From a virus: a stretch of DNA of 35,272 nucleotides. Where the stretch lies: IMG/VR virus record IMGVR_UViG_3300009155_000130, positions 1 to 35,272 of that record; one strand, written 5' to 3'. Below are positions 1 through 6,788 of this stretch, piece by piece. The notes beneath the pieces were generated by a model. That model saw nothing but the letters and a program-made list of their open reading frames with translations. It was not told the DNA's origin and did not search any database. How positions within the stretch are numbered: the stretch's first letter is position 1; each line of letters starts with the position of its first letter. A program made the translations under genes and the position numbers.

Positions 1-1
1 C

Positions 2-202
2 ATGGTTTTAGAATTTGATTCCGAAGATGCAAATCATTTAGAGTTTGAAATATGGCTCAAGAGTGGTTATGATCGTGGTTGGATATCAGATGTGTTTTGT
101 GATACACATGATGGCCCACCAATGTCAGATGAAGAAATGGAAGAATGGGATGAAGGCGGAGACCCATGTTCGTTCCACGTAAAAATACATGAGTTACACT
201 AG
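2..202 (+). CDS. Hypothetical acidic protein, possibly 5'-truncated
   Basis: 66 codons open from the first ATG, which sits one base from the window edge, so the true start may lie upstream. The product is very rich in Asp and Glu and has no signal peptide or membrane segment. I do not recognise the family. It is followed by about 100 nt of non-coding DNA with a possible promoter, so it is the last gene of a transcript entering from the left. Confidence 0.55.
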   Translation: MVLEFDSEDANHLEFEIWLKSGYDRGWISDVFCDTHDGPPMSDEEMEEWDEGGDPCSFHVKIHELH

Positions 203-208
203 CGACAT

Positions 209-249
209 TTGATATAGAAAAGCGTCTTACATAGTGTGAACATGTCACA
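209..249 (+). promoter_or_regulatory. Possible sigma70-type promoter with CRP-like half-sites
   Basis: TTGATA (209-214), 17 nt, TAGTGT (232-237). The -10 overlaps TGTGA-N5-TCACA (235-249), one base shorter than the CRP/GlxR spacing seen repeatedly at 17-21 kb. It would drive the secreted-protein gene at 301. The -10 is weak. Confidence 0.35.
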
Positions 250-300
250 AACTTCTGAACTCGTAAAAGAGACAGATTAACATAAGGAGAAATAAATAGA

Positions 301-1311
301 ATGAACTCATTCAAGAAAGTATCGCTAATCATCGCTGCAGCCCTGACTAGCACAATGCTTGTAACGCCAGCAGCTAACGCTAACCCTGGAACTGTAACAT
401 TAACAGTGGCGGGATCTGCAGCAACGGGTGGAACAGTAGTAACAACTCCTGTATCACTACCAGTGCCAGCAGATAACAGTGTAGATGCAGCAGATGCATT
501 AAAGATTGCTGTAACATCAGTAGACACAGGAACAGTAGTAACGGCAGTTGCAGTAAATGCAACTCTTGTACCTGCTCTTGCAGCAACTGGTTCAGCAGTA
601 ACAGCATCATCTGGAACATCAACGCTATCAATTGCAACGGGAACTGGAACATCGGCAGACTTTTATGTATATACTAAAAGTACAGCAGTAGGATCAGTAT
701 CTATTACTCGTGCAGGAACAACAACAGTTTATTATGTACAAGGTACCGCAGGTGCTTTGAACTCAATTACTTTGTCTGCCCCAGCATCAGCAGCAGCAGG
801 TACGTCACAAGTTCTTAAGGTATCTGGATATGATGTATTTGGAAATCTAAAGAGTGGAGCCACAATTAATACTTTGGTTTCAACCTCTGGAACAGCACTT
901 TCAACAGCGCTAACAACTGACTCAGCAACAGCAACACTTGGAACAAAAGAGCAGACAGTAACAATTCCTGCCACTGGTTCAGTAACAGTAGTTGCATACG
1001 CAACAGTAGCAACAGCCGTAACAGGCTTAGCAGCACCAATAGGTTCTGTAAGCGCTACAATTGTAGTACGTGATGTTGTATCAGAACTAGCAGCAAAGAA
1101 TGCAGAGTTAGCAGTTGCTAATTCAGCACTTGCAGCAGAAAAAGCTGGTCGTGCAGCAGATAAAGCAGCAGCAGATTCATCTACTGCAACTTTAAAAGCA
1201 GAAAATGAGTCTTTAAAAGCAATTGTTGCATCTTTAAAGTCTCAATTCAATGCTTTGGCTAAAAAATGGAACGCAAAGTTCCCTAAGCTAAAGGTAAATT
1301 GGATTAAGTAA
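301..1311 (+). CDS. Secreted Ala/Thr/Val-rich protein with C-terminal coiled coil
   Basis: 336 aa. A clear Sec signal peptide occupies residues 1-27 (basic MNSFKK, hydrophobic core, cleavage after AANA). Residues about 28-260 are low-complexity Ala/Thr/Val/Ser beta-type sequence like bacterial surface or Ig-like proteins. Residues about 262-315 form a heptad-rich coiled coil (ELAAKNAELA, LKAENESLKA), and the tail is short and basic. AAGGAG lies about 10 nt before the ATG, and a strong terminator follows. A signal peptide on a phage gene implies export by the host, perhaps to the cell surface as an exclusion factor or surface decoration; that role is inference. Confidence 0.8.
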   Translation: MNSFKKVSLIIAAALTSTMLVTPAANANPGTVTLTVAGSAATGGTVVTTPVSLPVPADNSVDAADALKIAVTSVDTGTVVTAVAVNATLVPALAATGSAVTASSGTSTLSIATGTGTSADFYVYTKSTAVGSVSITRAGTTTVYYVQGTAGALNSITLSAPASAAAGTSQVLKVSGYDVFGNLKSGATINTLVSTSGTALSTALTTDSATATLGTKEQTVTIPATGSVTVVAYATVATAVTGLAAPIGSVSATIVVRDVVSELAAKNAELAVANSALAAEKAGRAADKAAADSSTATLKAENESLKAIVASLKSQFNALAKKWNAKFPKLKVNWIK

Positions 1312-1323
1312 TTAATTTAATTA

Positions 1324-1353
1324 AAAGGGGCAAGGCTTAGGCCTTGCCCCTTT
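1324..1353 (+). terminator. Rho-independent terminator after the secreted-protein gene
   Basis: A 13-bp perfect stem (AAAGGGGCAAGGC / GCCTTGCCCCTTT) with a TTAG loop, 12 nt after the stop. The 3' arm also holds the TTGCCC -35 box of the next promoter. Confidence 0.85.
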
Positions 1354-1372
1354 ATCATATAAATGATAGAAT
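1344..1372 (+). promoter_or_regulatory. Promoter of the DUF2061 gene; gives a leaderless mRNA
   Basis: TTGCCC (1344-1349), 17 nt, TAGAAT (1367-1372) with a TGA extension. Only 6 nt separate the -10 from the ATG at 1379, so transcription should start at or beside the start codon. No Shine-Dalgarno is present. Confidence 0.6.
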
Positions 1373-1378
1373 GAGATA

Positions 1379-1579
1379 ATGGATAGCAATAAAAAAACGT
1401 TATTGAAAACAGCAAGTTGGGAAACCTTTCATCTTGTAGGCGTGGCTGGCGTGATATATTTGTTTACTGGCGAATGGGAATATGCAAGTCTTGGGGCCCT
1501 TATATATATAGGATGGGAAGCCCTTGGATACTATTTACACGAAAGAGTGTGGTCTAAGTTTGGAAATAAAATAAAATAG
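1379..1579 (+). CDS. DUF2061 small membrane protein (copy 1)
   Basis: 66 aa with two hydrophobic helices (about 18-32 and 37-52) and the family ending YYLHERVWSKFG. The N-terminal KTASWETFH matches the DUF2061 pattern K(A/S)xxWRxxxT only loosely; copy 2 at 3278 is closer to the canonical form. In bacteria DUF2061 proteins often sit beside or are fused to adenylylsulfate kinase genes, and a kinase of that type lies between the two copies here. It is probably leaderless. The biochemical role of the family is unknown. Confidence 0.75.
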   Translation: MDSNKKTLLKTASWETFHLVGVAGVIYLFTGEWEYASLGALIYIGWEALGYYLHERVWSKFGNKIK

Positions 1580-1590
1580 TGTTTTCAAAT

Positions 1591-1698
1591 ATGTGTGAAA
1601 TAGAAGGTTGCCCAAATAAAGCAACCAGAATAGCAAATTCCCCCTCAAAAATAATATCTGTGTGCGTAGATTGCTATAATATACAGTATAAATCTTAA
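1591..1698 (+). CDS. Tiny Cys-rich protein, zinc-knuckle-like
   Basis: 35 aa: MCEIEGCPNKAT at the N-terminus and CVDC near the C-terminus give a CxxxxC...CxxC arrangement able to bind zinc. There is no clear Shine-Dalgarno, and it starts 11 nt after the DUF2061 stop. Similar tiny Cys proteins recur through this window. Function not recognised. Confidence 0.5.
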   Translation: MCEIEGCPNKATRIANSPSKIISVCVDCYNIQYKS

Positions 1699-1716
1699 TC
1701 AACTAAATGCTATAAT
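1696..1716 (+). promoter_or_regulatory. Extended -10 promoter with TAGTYRACTA-like element
   Basis: TGCTATAAT (1708-1716) is a near-perfect extended -10. TAATCAACTAA just upstream (1696-1706) is a degenerate copy of the near-palindrome found before several other + strand genes. It should drive the operon from 1775. Confidence 0.55.
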
Positions 1717-1774
1717 AGAGGCATAGATGGACCTCTAGACCCATCTAAATAAAACAACCTATAGGAGAAATAAA

Positions 1775-1993
1775 ATGTCAGACGGATTAAATTTAGACGG
1801 TTTTGCAACAGTAAAGCCAGCAGTACAACACAATATTGATGCACACTATTCAGATAATGAAGGCTCAGCTTTTGCCTCATCAGATATGTCATCACAAGGC
1901 AATGCAGGATTGAATCAAGAAGGATCATCAGATTCACTTCCAATTTCAGGAGCAGATGAGTCAGACAACGCAGCAACATATAGAGGCATGTAA
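1775..1993 (+). CDS. Hypothetical protein, Ser/Asp/Asn-rich
   Basis: 72 aa, acidic, low-complexity and probably disordered, with no membrane segment or known motif. It is preceded by AGGAG (AUAGGAGAAAUAAA-ATG) and is first in a tightly packed run 1775-3215 that ends with the kinase/nucleotidyltransferase fusion. Confidence 0.6.
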   Translation: MSDGLNLDGFATVKPAVQHNIDAHYSDNEGSAFASSDMSSQGNAGLNQEGSSDSLPISGADESDNAATYRGM

Positions 1994-1995
1994 TT

Positions 1996-2145
1996 ATGTG
2001 TTTTGAATGCGGATGTGAATCAGTAGGAAGCGAAACAGGTATTGTTTCAGCACCAATAACAGATGTTTCAAGAGATGGAGAAGCTGGTTTAACATTAAAC
2101 ATGACTTCAACACCTGAGCAGACAAGACAATTTATCAATGAGTGA
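1996..2145 (+). CDS. Small Cys-rich protein (MCFECGC N-terminus)
   Basis: 49 aa. CFECGC at residues 2-7 holds three cysteines; the rest is acidic and Thr-rich. It starts 2 nt after the previous stop and overlaps the next gene by 8 nt, which supports translation. Not recognised. Confidence 0.55.
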   Translation: MCFECGCESVGSETGIVSAPITDVSRDGEAGLTLNMTSTPEQTRQFINE

Positions 2146-2356
2146 AAATGGCACAGGTATGGCGACACCGCCAAACAATGAACCAGCAGGAGCAGTAACT
2201 TCTCAAGAAGTTGGTCGTAAAAAACCAAATCAAGGAAAGTTTAGATCAGGAATTAATGGTCCAAGGCCAGCAACAAAAGTAGATACTAATAAACATGGTA
2301 TCCGCAGAGAAACAAATCTTGGTCCTAAAAAAACTGGTAGACCAAAGAAAGTTTAA
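2138..2356 (+). CDS. Small basic protein with AT-hook-like tail
   Basis: 72 aa, Pro/Asn/Lys-rich, ending KKTGRPKKV, which contains the GRP core of an AT hook. A second basic patch (GRKKPNQGKFR) lies near residue 26. It overlaps the upstream gene by 8 nt. A minor-groove DNA-binding role is plausible but rests on composition only. Confidence 0.55.
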   Translation: MSENGTGMATPPNNEPAGAVTSQEVGRKKPNQGKFRSGINGPRPATKVDTNKHGIRRETNLGPKKTGRPKKV

Positions 2357-2358
2357 TT

Positions 2359-2460
2359 ATGTGCATAAGATCATTATCTAGTTCTTCGGAGCTAGATATT
2401 GATATTTTAAGAACAATAGATGATCAGATAGATGACGCAGAGGAAACAGGAATTATTTAA
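2359..2460 (+). CDS. Tiny acidic protein
   Basis: 33 aa: a Ser-rich start (MCIRSLSSSSE) and an acidic helix (DDQIDDAEE). It lies 2 nt after the previous stop, and its stop overlaps the ATG of the kinase gene (TAATG), so the two are translationally coupled. It may serve mainly to couple translation. Confidence 0.45.
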   Translation: MCIRSLSSSSELDIDILRTIDDQIDDAEETGII

Positions 2461-3215
2461 TGATTATTCAAGTAATTGGATTGCCAGGAGCTGGCAAGTC
2501 TACATTTTCAAAAGAGTTAGCGGATAGAATTAATGGCATACATTTAAATGCAGATGAAGTAAGAGCAGAATTAAATAAAGATTTAGGATTTACACCAGAA
2601 GATAGAATTGAACAGGCCCGTAGAATGGGTGCATTATCACGCTTACTGTCTAAACAAGGTTATCATGTGGTTGCAGATTTTGTAAACCCAACAGAAGAAA
2701 CCAGAAAAGCATTTGGCAAACCAGATAAAATTGTTTGGATGAATCGTAAACCAATTAGAGATTTTTCTGATACCACAGCAATGTGGGAAACTCCACACAA
2801 TGTAGATTTAATGTTTGATGATTTATATGAATACAATGATGCTGCAAGAATTGCTTGCATAGACTTTCAAATACATGACTGGAGACTTCCTACAACATTA
2901 ATGTTGGGCAGGTATCAACCATGGCACGAAGGTCATCATGCTTTATATAAAGAAGCAGGGCAAAGAACAGATCAAGTAATGCTTGGGGTTAGAAATACAT
3001 ACAAGACTAGCGAAAAAGATCCGCTTACATTTGATCAGGTAAAAGAGTATATTGCCAAAGATGAATTTATGGACGGATCAATGGTAGTAAGGCTACCTAA
3101 TATAACTAACATTGTTTATGGTCGTGATGTGGGATATAAGATTGAACAGGTAGATTTGGGGGCAGACATTCATGCTATATCAGCTACTGAAAAGCGTAGG
3201 CAGATGGGTATCTGA
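2460..3215 (+). CDS. APS-kinase-like / nucleotidyltransferase fusion
   Basis: 251 aa, two domains. Residues 1 to about 140 are a P-loop kinase like CysC: Walker A GLPGAGKST (7-15), then LNADEVRAELNKDLGF (29-44) and EDRIEQARRMG (47-57), which follow the adenylylsulfate kinase signature. Residues about 145-251 are an HxGH nucleotidyltransferase: GRYQPWHEGH (150-159) and a C-terminal ISATEKR (240-246), nearer to NMN adenylyltransferases or cytidylyltransferases than to ATP sulfurylase. The kinase could make PAPS for the two sulfotransferases in this window; the substrate of the second domain is unknown. DUF2061 genes lie on both sides. Fold assignments are firm, substrates are not. Confidence 0.8.
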   Translation: MIIQVIGLPGAGKSTFSKELADRINGIHLNADEVRAELNKDLGFTPEDRIEQARRMGALSRLLSKQGYHVVADFVNPTEETRKAFGKPDKIVWMNRKPIRDFSDTTAMWETPHNVDLMFDDLYEYNDAARIACIDFQIHDWRLPTTLMLGRYQPWHEGHHALYKEAGQRTDQVMLGVRNTYKTSEKDPLTFDQVKEYIAKDEFMDGSMVVRLPNITNIVYGRDVGYKIEQVDLGADIHAISATEKRRQMGI

Positions 3216-3277
3216 TTTATTTTTTACCAGCAGTTGGTCAGATAAAGAAGCAATGATTTATTTTGAACAGGACGAAA

Positions 3278-3484
3278 ATGAAAGTAACTAGGTCTAGATC
3301 ATTTGTTAAAGCGTTAAGTTATCGAATATGGGGAACTCTTTCTTCTGTTGCCGTGGCTTATGCTATAACAAGAAACGCTACTCTTTCTGTGACAATTGCG
3401 TTTTGGGAAACTGTTGTTAAAGTATTTATCTATTACGCACATGAACGTGGATGGAACAAAATAGGATGGGGAAGAATTAAATGA
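3278..3484 (+). CDS. DUF2061 small membrane protein (copy 2)
   Basis: 68 aa from the ATG at 3278; a TTG 15 nt upstream is in frame but has no ribosome binding site. It has the canonical DUF2061 layout: RSFVKALSYRIWGT, two membrane helices, WETVVKVFIYYAHERGWNKI. Its ATGA overlap with the catalase gene means the two are translated together. Its position right after the CysC-like gene matches the common bacterial pairing of DUF2061 with APS kinase. Confidence 0.8.
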   Translation: MKVTRSRSFVKALSYRIWGTLSSVAVAYAITRNATLSVTIAFWETVVKVFIYYAHERGWNKIGWGRIK

Positions 3485-4749
3485 AAAAGTATATTAAAAC
3501 CACTGGTAATATGCCTGCAATAATAGGTTTTTCTTTGTCAAAATTTAATGAATTAAAAACAAAAGATAGATTTTTTCATGCTAACGGTAGCGGATATTAT
3601 GGTGATTTTACATCAACCAACGATTTATCTGAGTATACAACTGCACAGTTTTTAACTGGAAATAACAAAAAGTTTAAAATAGCTGTAAGATTTTCAAATA
3701 CTGTTGCAGATCACGGTACATCGGAGATGTTAAGAGATAACAGGGGATTCAGCGTAAGATTTTTTGGAGATAATGAATTATTAGACATTGTGGGTTTAAG
3801 CACTCCTATCCAATGGGTAGATAAAGCTGAAAGCACTAATGTATTTCATCAAGCATTCAATAGAGACGAAAGAACAAATACAATAAATTTTAATAACAAA
3901 TGGGCTTTTGTAGAATCAAATCCGTCTGGACTTCATGTTTTGACAATGATTTATTCTGATACTGGTATACCTAGGGGCTGGGAGAATATGAATGGGTATG
4001 GTTGTCAAACATATTCTTTGGTTAATAAAAATGGTAAAAGGGTATGGATAAAATTTCATTTTAAAACACAACAAGGTAGGGCTTTTTATACAGATGAAGA
4101 AGCTACATTAATTTCTTTTAACGAACCCGATAAGATGTCTAGGAATATGCATGATTTAATATCTGGTAAAAATTTTCCAAAATGGAAAGTGTATATTCAG
4201 ATTGCTGAAGAAAACTCTTGGGAAAACGTAGAATACAACATGTTTTCTACAACAAACATTTGGCCACATAAAGACTTTCCTTTAATTGAAGTTGGTGAAA
4301 TTGAATTAAATGAATTGGCAGAAAATCAAATAAAAGAGTTTGACCAAATTGGTTTTGGTCCAGGCAATTTGCCAGTAGGAATTGGGCTCTCTCCAGATTT
4401 TGCATTATTGTCAAGAGCAAAAGCATATCCCATGGTTCAAGAGTTAAGGTTGGGCAAAAAGTTAAATCCATTACCAGATCATGTAAAAAAAGATTTTGAG
4501 CTATATAAGGCATCTCAGGTTTATGTGGATTCTCAAAATAAACAAGCGGAAGAGCATTATTATTTACAGCCAAGAAATTTATGGAACATGTTTAATGATG
4601 ATCAAAAAAATAGATTGTATAAGAATATTGCAGTATCTTTATCTCAAGCCAATCAAGACATAATAGATGGAGTAATTGTTCAGTTTAGTAGGATACATCC
4701 AGATTATGCAGATGGCGTACTGAAAGCGATAAAAAATATTGCTGAATAA
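3481..4749 (+). CDS. Monofunctional haem catalase
   Basis: 422 aa. Expected activity: dismutation of H2O2 to water and oxygen in the cytoplasm. Catalase signatures run the whole length: DRFFHANGSGYYG with distal His33, RDNRGFSVRFF, IPRGWENMNGYG, WIKFHFKTQQG, WPHKDFPLIEVG, FGPGNLPVGIG, and the proximal haem ligand region SRAKAYPMVQ with Arg312 and Tyr316. The distal Asn, normally in VGNNTP, is Ser107 here (VGLSTP), and the following Phe pair is Gln-Trp. It is somewhat shorter than typical small-subunit catalases (about 480-500). It overlaps DUF2061 by 4 nt. A catalase is rare on phage genomes. Activity with Ser in place of Asn may be lowered, because Asn helps position peroxide. Confidence 0.88.
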   Translation: MKKYIKTTGNMPAIIGFSLSKFNELKTKDRFFHANGSGYYGDFTSTNDLSEYTTAQFLTGNNKKFKIAVRFSNTVADHGTSEMLRDNRGFSVRFFGDNELLDIVGLSTPIQWVDKAESTNVFHQAFNRDERTNTINFNNKWAFVESNPSGLHVLTMIYSDTGIPRGWENMNGYGCQTYSLVNKNGKRVWIKFHFKTQQGRAFYTDEEATLISFNEPDKMSRNMHDLISGKNFPKWKVYIQIAEENSWENVEYNMFSTTNIWPHKDFPLIEVGEIELNELAENQIKEFDQIGFGPGNLPVGIGLSPDFALLSRAKAYPMVQELRLGKKLNPLPDHVKKDFELYKASQVYVDSQNKQAEEHYYLQPRNLWNMFNDDQKNRLYKNIAVSLSQANQDIIDGVIVQFSRIHPDYADGVLKAIKNIAE

Positions 4750-4844
4750 AATTAAATGCAAAATATTTAAACATTATTACCTTCAGGCATCATGTCCATT
4801 TACTGGGCTTACCTACAGCTCGTGTGAAAGGTGTGGATACACTT

Positions 4845-5072
4845 ATGTTGTTAATTAAAGCTTGGGTGACAGACCCAGCGTGGGTATTTATAAAGAATCT
4901 ATCCATTAACCTATACCTAACAATGTTTGTTTATTTAAACTTTCTAATGAGAAATCTTGGATTTAATGTATATAATAAAAGAAGAAAAAGGAACCCCAAA
5001 GTAATACTTATAGAAACTATTGTATTTATACTAGCCATTTCACCCCTATTTATGCTATACTTTCTGCTATGA
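4845..5072 (+). CDS. Small two-helix membrane protein
   Basis: 75 aa from the ATG at 4845, preceded by GAAAGGTG; an in-frame GTG at 4824 would add 7 residues. It has hydrophobic helices at about 25-40 and 55-75 around a very basic loop (KRRKRNPK). It overlaps the next gene by ATGA. Not recognised. Confidence 0.6.
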   Translation: MLLIKAWVTDPAWVFIKNLSINLYLTMFVYLNFLMRNLGFNVYNKRRKRNPKVILIETIVFILAISPLFMLYFLL

Positions 5073-5164
5073 AAAGCAATATTATAAATATATTAATGAT
5101 AGTTACTTTATTGGCCATTTTTGCCCACGGGATATATACAATAATTACTAAAAGCTTAGACTAA
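5069..5164 (+). CDS. Single-helix membrane micropeptide
   Basis: 31 aa: MKSN, then one hydrophobic helix (about 5-27), then a polar tail. Its start overlaps the previous stop (ATGA). Phages often carry such micropeptides; function unknown. Confidence 0.5.
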   Translation: MKSNIINILMIVTLLAIFAHGIYTIITKSLD

Positions 5165-5167
5165 CAG

Positions 5168-5359
5168 ATGCATGACCATGAGTTCAAATTAGACATGGAC
5201 GGTCAAGTAACATGCGCTATATGTGGGGCTATGGGAGACGATATGCCTAATCCAGAGCCAACAACAGGATATGGATACGATGAATTAAAAGATTTTGATA
5301 TGGGTTACAAAGAAAAAAGAAAAAGCAGAATAACACCATTTCTAGGAAGCTCTAGATGA
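5168..5359 (+). CDS. Small protein with one CxxC (CAIC)
   Basis: 63 aa, acidic N-terminal half with CAIC at 16-19, basic C-terminus. A single CxxC could bind metal as a dimer or with the N-terminal MHDHEF histidines. It overlaps the next gene by ATGA. Confidence 0.55.
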   Translation: MHDHEFKLDMDGQVTCAICGAMGDDMPNPEPTTGYGYDELKDFDMGYKEKRKSRITPFLGSSR

Positions 5360-5559
5360 AAGAAATAGATGCTTATTGTAGATATTGTAGCAAATTATCT
5401 AAAGGTAAAACAACTGCAGTAACAGAATTAGAATCTGGTAATTATCTATACATAGGTGAGTGTTCATTGTGCTTATATGAAATTAGAAGAATAGTTCCTA
5501 AAGTTAAAAGCAAGGCGTATCCAGACTCTTGGTATAGACAAACTCCAAAGGGAATGTAG
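5356..5559 (+). CDS. Zinc-ribbon-like small protein
   Basis: 67 aa. CRYC (8-11) and CSLC (36-39) form a classical CxxC-N24-CxxC zinc ribbon, followed by a basic tail. The start overlaps the previous stop (ATGA). Probably binds nucleic acid or protein; no family recognised. Confidence 0.6.
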   Translation: MKEIDAYCRYCSKLSKGKTTAVTELESGNYLYIGECSLCLYEIRRIVPKVKSKAYPDSWYRQTPKGM

Positions 5560-5589
5560 TTGACTAAAACTATACATATGTTATATAAT
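5560..5589 (+). promoter_or_regulatory. Promoter TTGACT-N18-TATAAT, leaderless start
   Basis: TTGACT (5560-5565) and TATAAT (5584-5589), 18 nt apart. The -35 lies in the near-palindrome TAGTTGACTAA (5557-5567). Transcription should begin near 5596, the ATG of the HTH gene. The TTG of the -35 box can be misread as a start codon. Confidence 0.75.
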
Positions 5590-5595
5590 ATACCA

Positions 5596-6003
5596 ATGAC
5601 TGAAAAAGAAATTATTTTTAATCTTTACCTAGAGGGTAAATCTTATAAAGAGATTGAGGAAGAAACAGGATTGACACAAGAAACTATTTCTGGCCACTTA
5701 AGTTTAGGTTTTCTGGCAAAAATGCAAGAAATTCAAATGCTTTCTTATAAATCAGAAACCAGTTGGCATCTGCCAGCAGGATCTCCTACAGCAATACTAT
5801 ATGCTGCTAGATCTATCTGGAAAGATCAGCCAGAAAAATTAGATTGGTATGAAAATGCATATAAAGAACATTTAGACAGACATAATAAAGAAAACCCTGG
5901 AACATGGTGGAAAGATGTATGGTATCCATGGGATTTTGAAAATGGCTACCCTTGGACAGACCCAGAAAAAACCTACAATTGGAGACCACGTGCCACTGCA
6001 TAA
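5596..6003 (+). CDS. Helix-turn-helix protein, leaderless
   Basis: 135 aa. Residues 8-34 form a HTH of the sigma-region-4/LuxR type: YLEGKSYKEIEEETGLTQET with the GL turn. The C-terminal half is Trp/Pro-rich (WWKDVWYPWDF) and unfamiliar. The start is placed at 5596, 6 nt after the -10, because the in-frame TTG at 5560 is the -35 box. The end overlaps the SpeD-like gene by 14 nt. Likely a DNA-binding regulator or small terminase-like HTH protein; the target is unknown. Confidence 0.65.
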   Translation: MTEKEIIFNLYLEGKSYKEIEEETGLTQETISGHLSLGFLAKMQEIQMLSYKSETSWHLPAGSPTAILYAARSIWKDQPEKLDWYENAYKEHLDRHNKENPGTWWKDVWYPWDFENGYPWTDPEKTYNWRPRATA

Positions 6004-6406
6004 TCAATTACTTGTAAACGGATACACTAATGCTCCGTTAAAAAATGAATTTGATGCAATAAAATGGATGCAGTCATTAGTCCACTCTATCGACATGAAG
6101 ATCATACAGGGTCCATATTCATCTTATGTGACTAAAGAAGGCAATATGGGCTTAACTTGCATAGTCATGATAGAGACCAGCCATATAGCATTGCATATAT
6201 GGGATGAGCCAAATCCAGCAGAGATTCAGTTTGATCTGTACACATGCGGAGATCTTCCAATTGATAAAATTTTAAAAAAACTTGAAGACGAATTAGGACT
6301 TATAGATTATCATTACATGGTGCTTGAAAGAGCAACTGGGTTTAATGTATTAGAAAGAAATAGGGGTGGGTACAATCCTAAACCTATCGATACGGGGAAA
6401 GAGTAA
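5990..6406 (+). CDS. SpeD-like S-adenosylmethionine decarboxylase homologue
   Basis: 138 aa from the GTG at 5990, which has GGAG 5 nt upstream inside the previous gene. The core SHIALHIW...FDLYTCGD matches the SpeD proenzyme: Ser64 at the self-cleavage site, His65, His69 and Cys86 correspond to the catalytic set. The residue before Ser is Thr (ETSH) where SpeD normally has Glu (ESH). SpeD makes decarboxylated SAM for spermidine synthesis through a pyruvoyl group formed by cleavage; cyanophages carry speD homologues. Cleavage here needs testing, so it could be inactive or repurposed. Confidence 0.7.
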   Translation: MPLHNQLLVNGYTNAPLKNEFDAIKWMQSLVHSIDMKIIQGPYSSYVTKEGNMGLTCIVMIETSHIALHIWDEPNPAEIQFDLYTCGDLPIDKILKKLEDELGLIDYHYMVLERATGFNVLERNRGGYNPKPIDTGKE

Positions 6407-6408
6407 AC

Positions 6409-6519
6409 ATGTTTGATCTACTACACTCATCAGCGATTGCCTTATTAATGCTGGCATCATACGGATGGGGATATAAGCAGGCCACAAAAAAAGAAAGACA
6501 AAAAGGATATCAAATTTGA
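6409..6519 (+). CDS. Single-helix membrane micropeptide
   Basis: 36 aa: one hydrophobic segment (residues 3-20), then a basic tail (KKERQKGYQ). GGGGAAAG lies upstream, and the stop overlaps the next start (TTGA). Function unknown. Confidence 0.5.
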   Translation: MFDLLHSSAIALLMLASYGWGYKQATKKERQKGYQI

Positions 6520-6788
6520 TATATGCATTAAAGTTATTACTGCGTCCAAGGCTACTTATGCAGGCAATAATGCAGGTAGAGTTGGAAAATGCAGAATTGT
6601 TAGATGCATTGGCTGAATATGAAAAAGAAGAAGTCCCAACCAATCTAACATGGTCTGAGGGAGACATGTGGTATGGGTGGACATTTAATCCAGAACAGAA
6701 TAGATACTACTTTGATGATATTGGCAATGAATCTATTTCAGGATTATGGGAAGATCAACGTTTAAGAGAGCTTAATCACTCTATTTAA
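6516..6788 (+). CDS. Hypothetical acidic protein, TTG start
   Basis: 90 aa. The TTG start overlaps the previous stop and has AAAGGAT upstream; ATGs at codons 15 and 19 are alternatives. A helical N-terminus (VELENAELLDALAEYEKEE) is followed by an aromatic stretch with WYGWTFNPEQNRYYFDD. Its last 27 nt overlap the 3' end of the opposite-strand sulfotransferase gene, an unusual convergent overlap. Confidence 0.5.
   Translation: MIYALKLLLRPRLLMQAIMQVELENAELLDALAEYEKEEVPTNLTWSEGDMWYGWTFNPEQNRYYFDDIGNESISGLWEDQRLRELNHSI

Noticed and set aside
57-527. Long - strand frames opposite the secreted-protein gene (57-527, 380-652, 732-974)
   Set aside because: Shadows of a low-complexity + strand gene; no ribosome binding site, and the + strand gene has a signal peptide and terminator.
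2892-3215. ATP sulfurylase assignment for the second domain of the kinase fusion
   Set aside because: The motif GRYQPWHEGH with ISATEKR fits NMN-adenylyltransferase/cytidylyltransferase proteins, not the QxRNPxHxxH of ATP sulfurylase.
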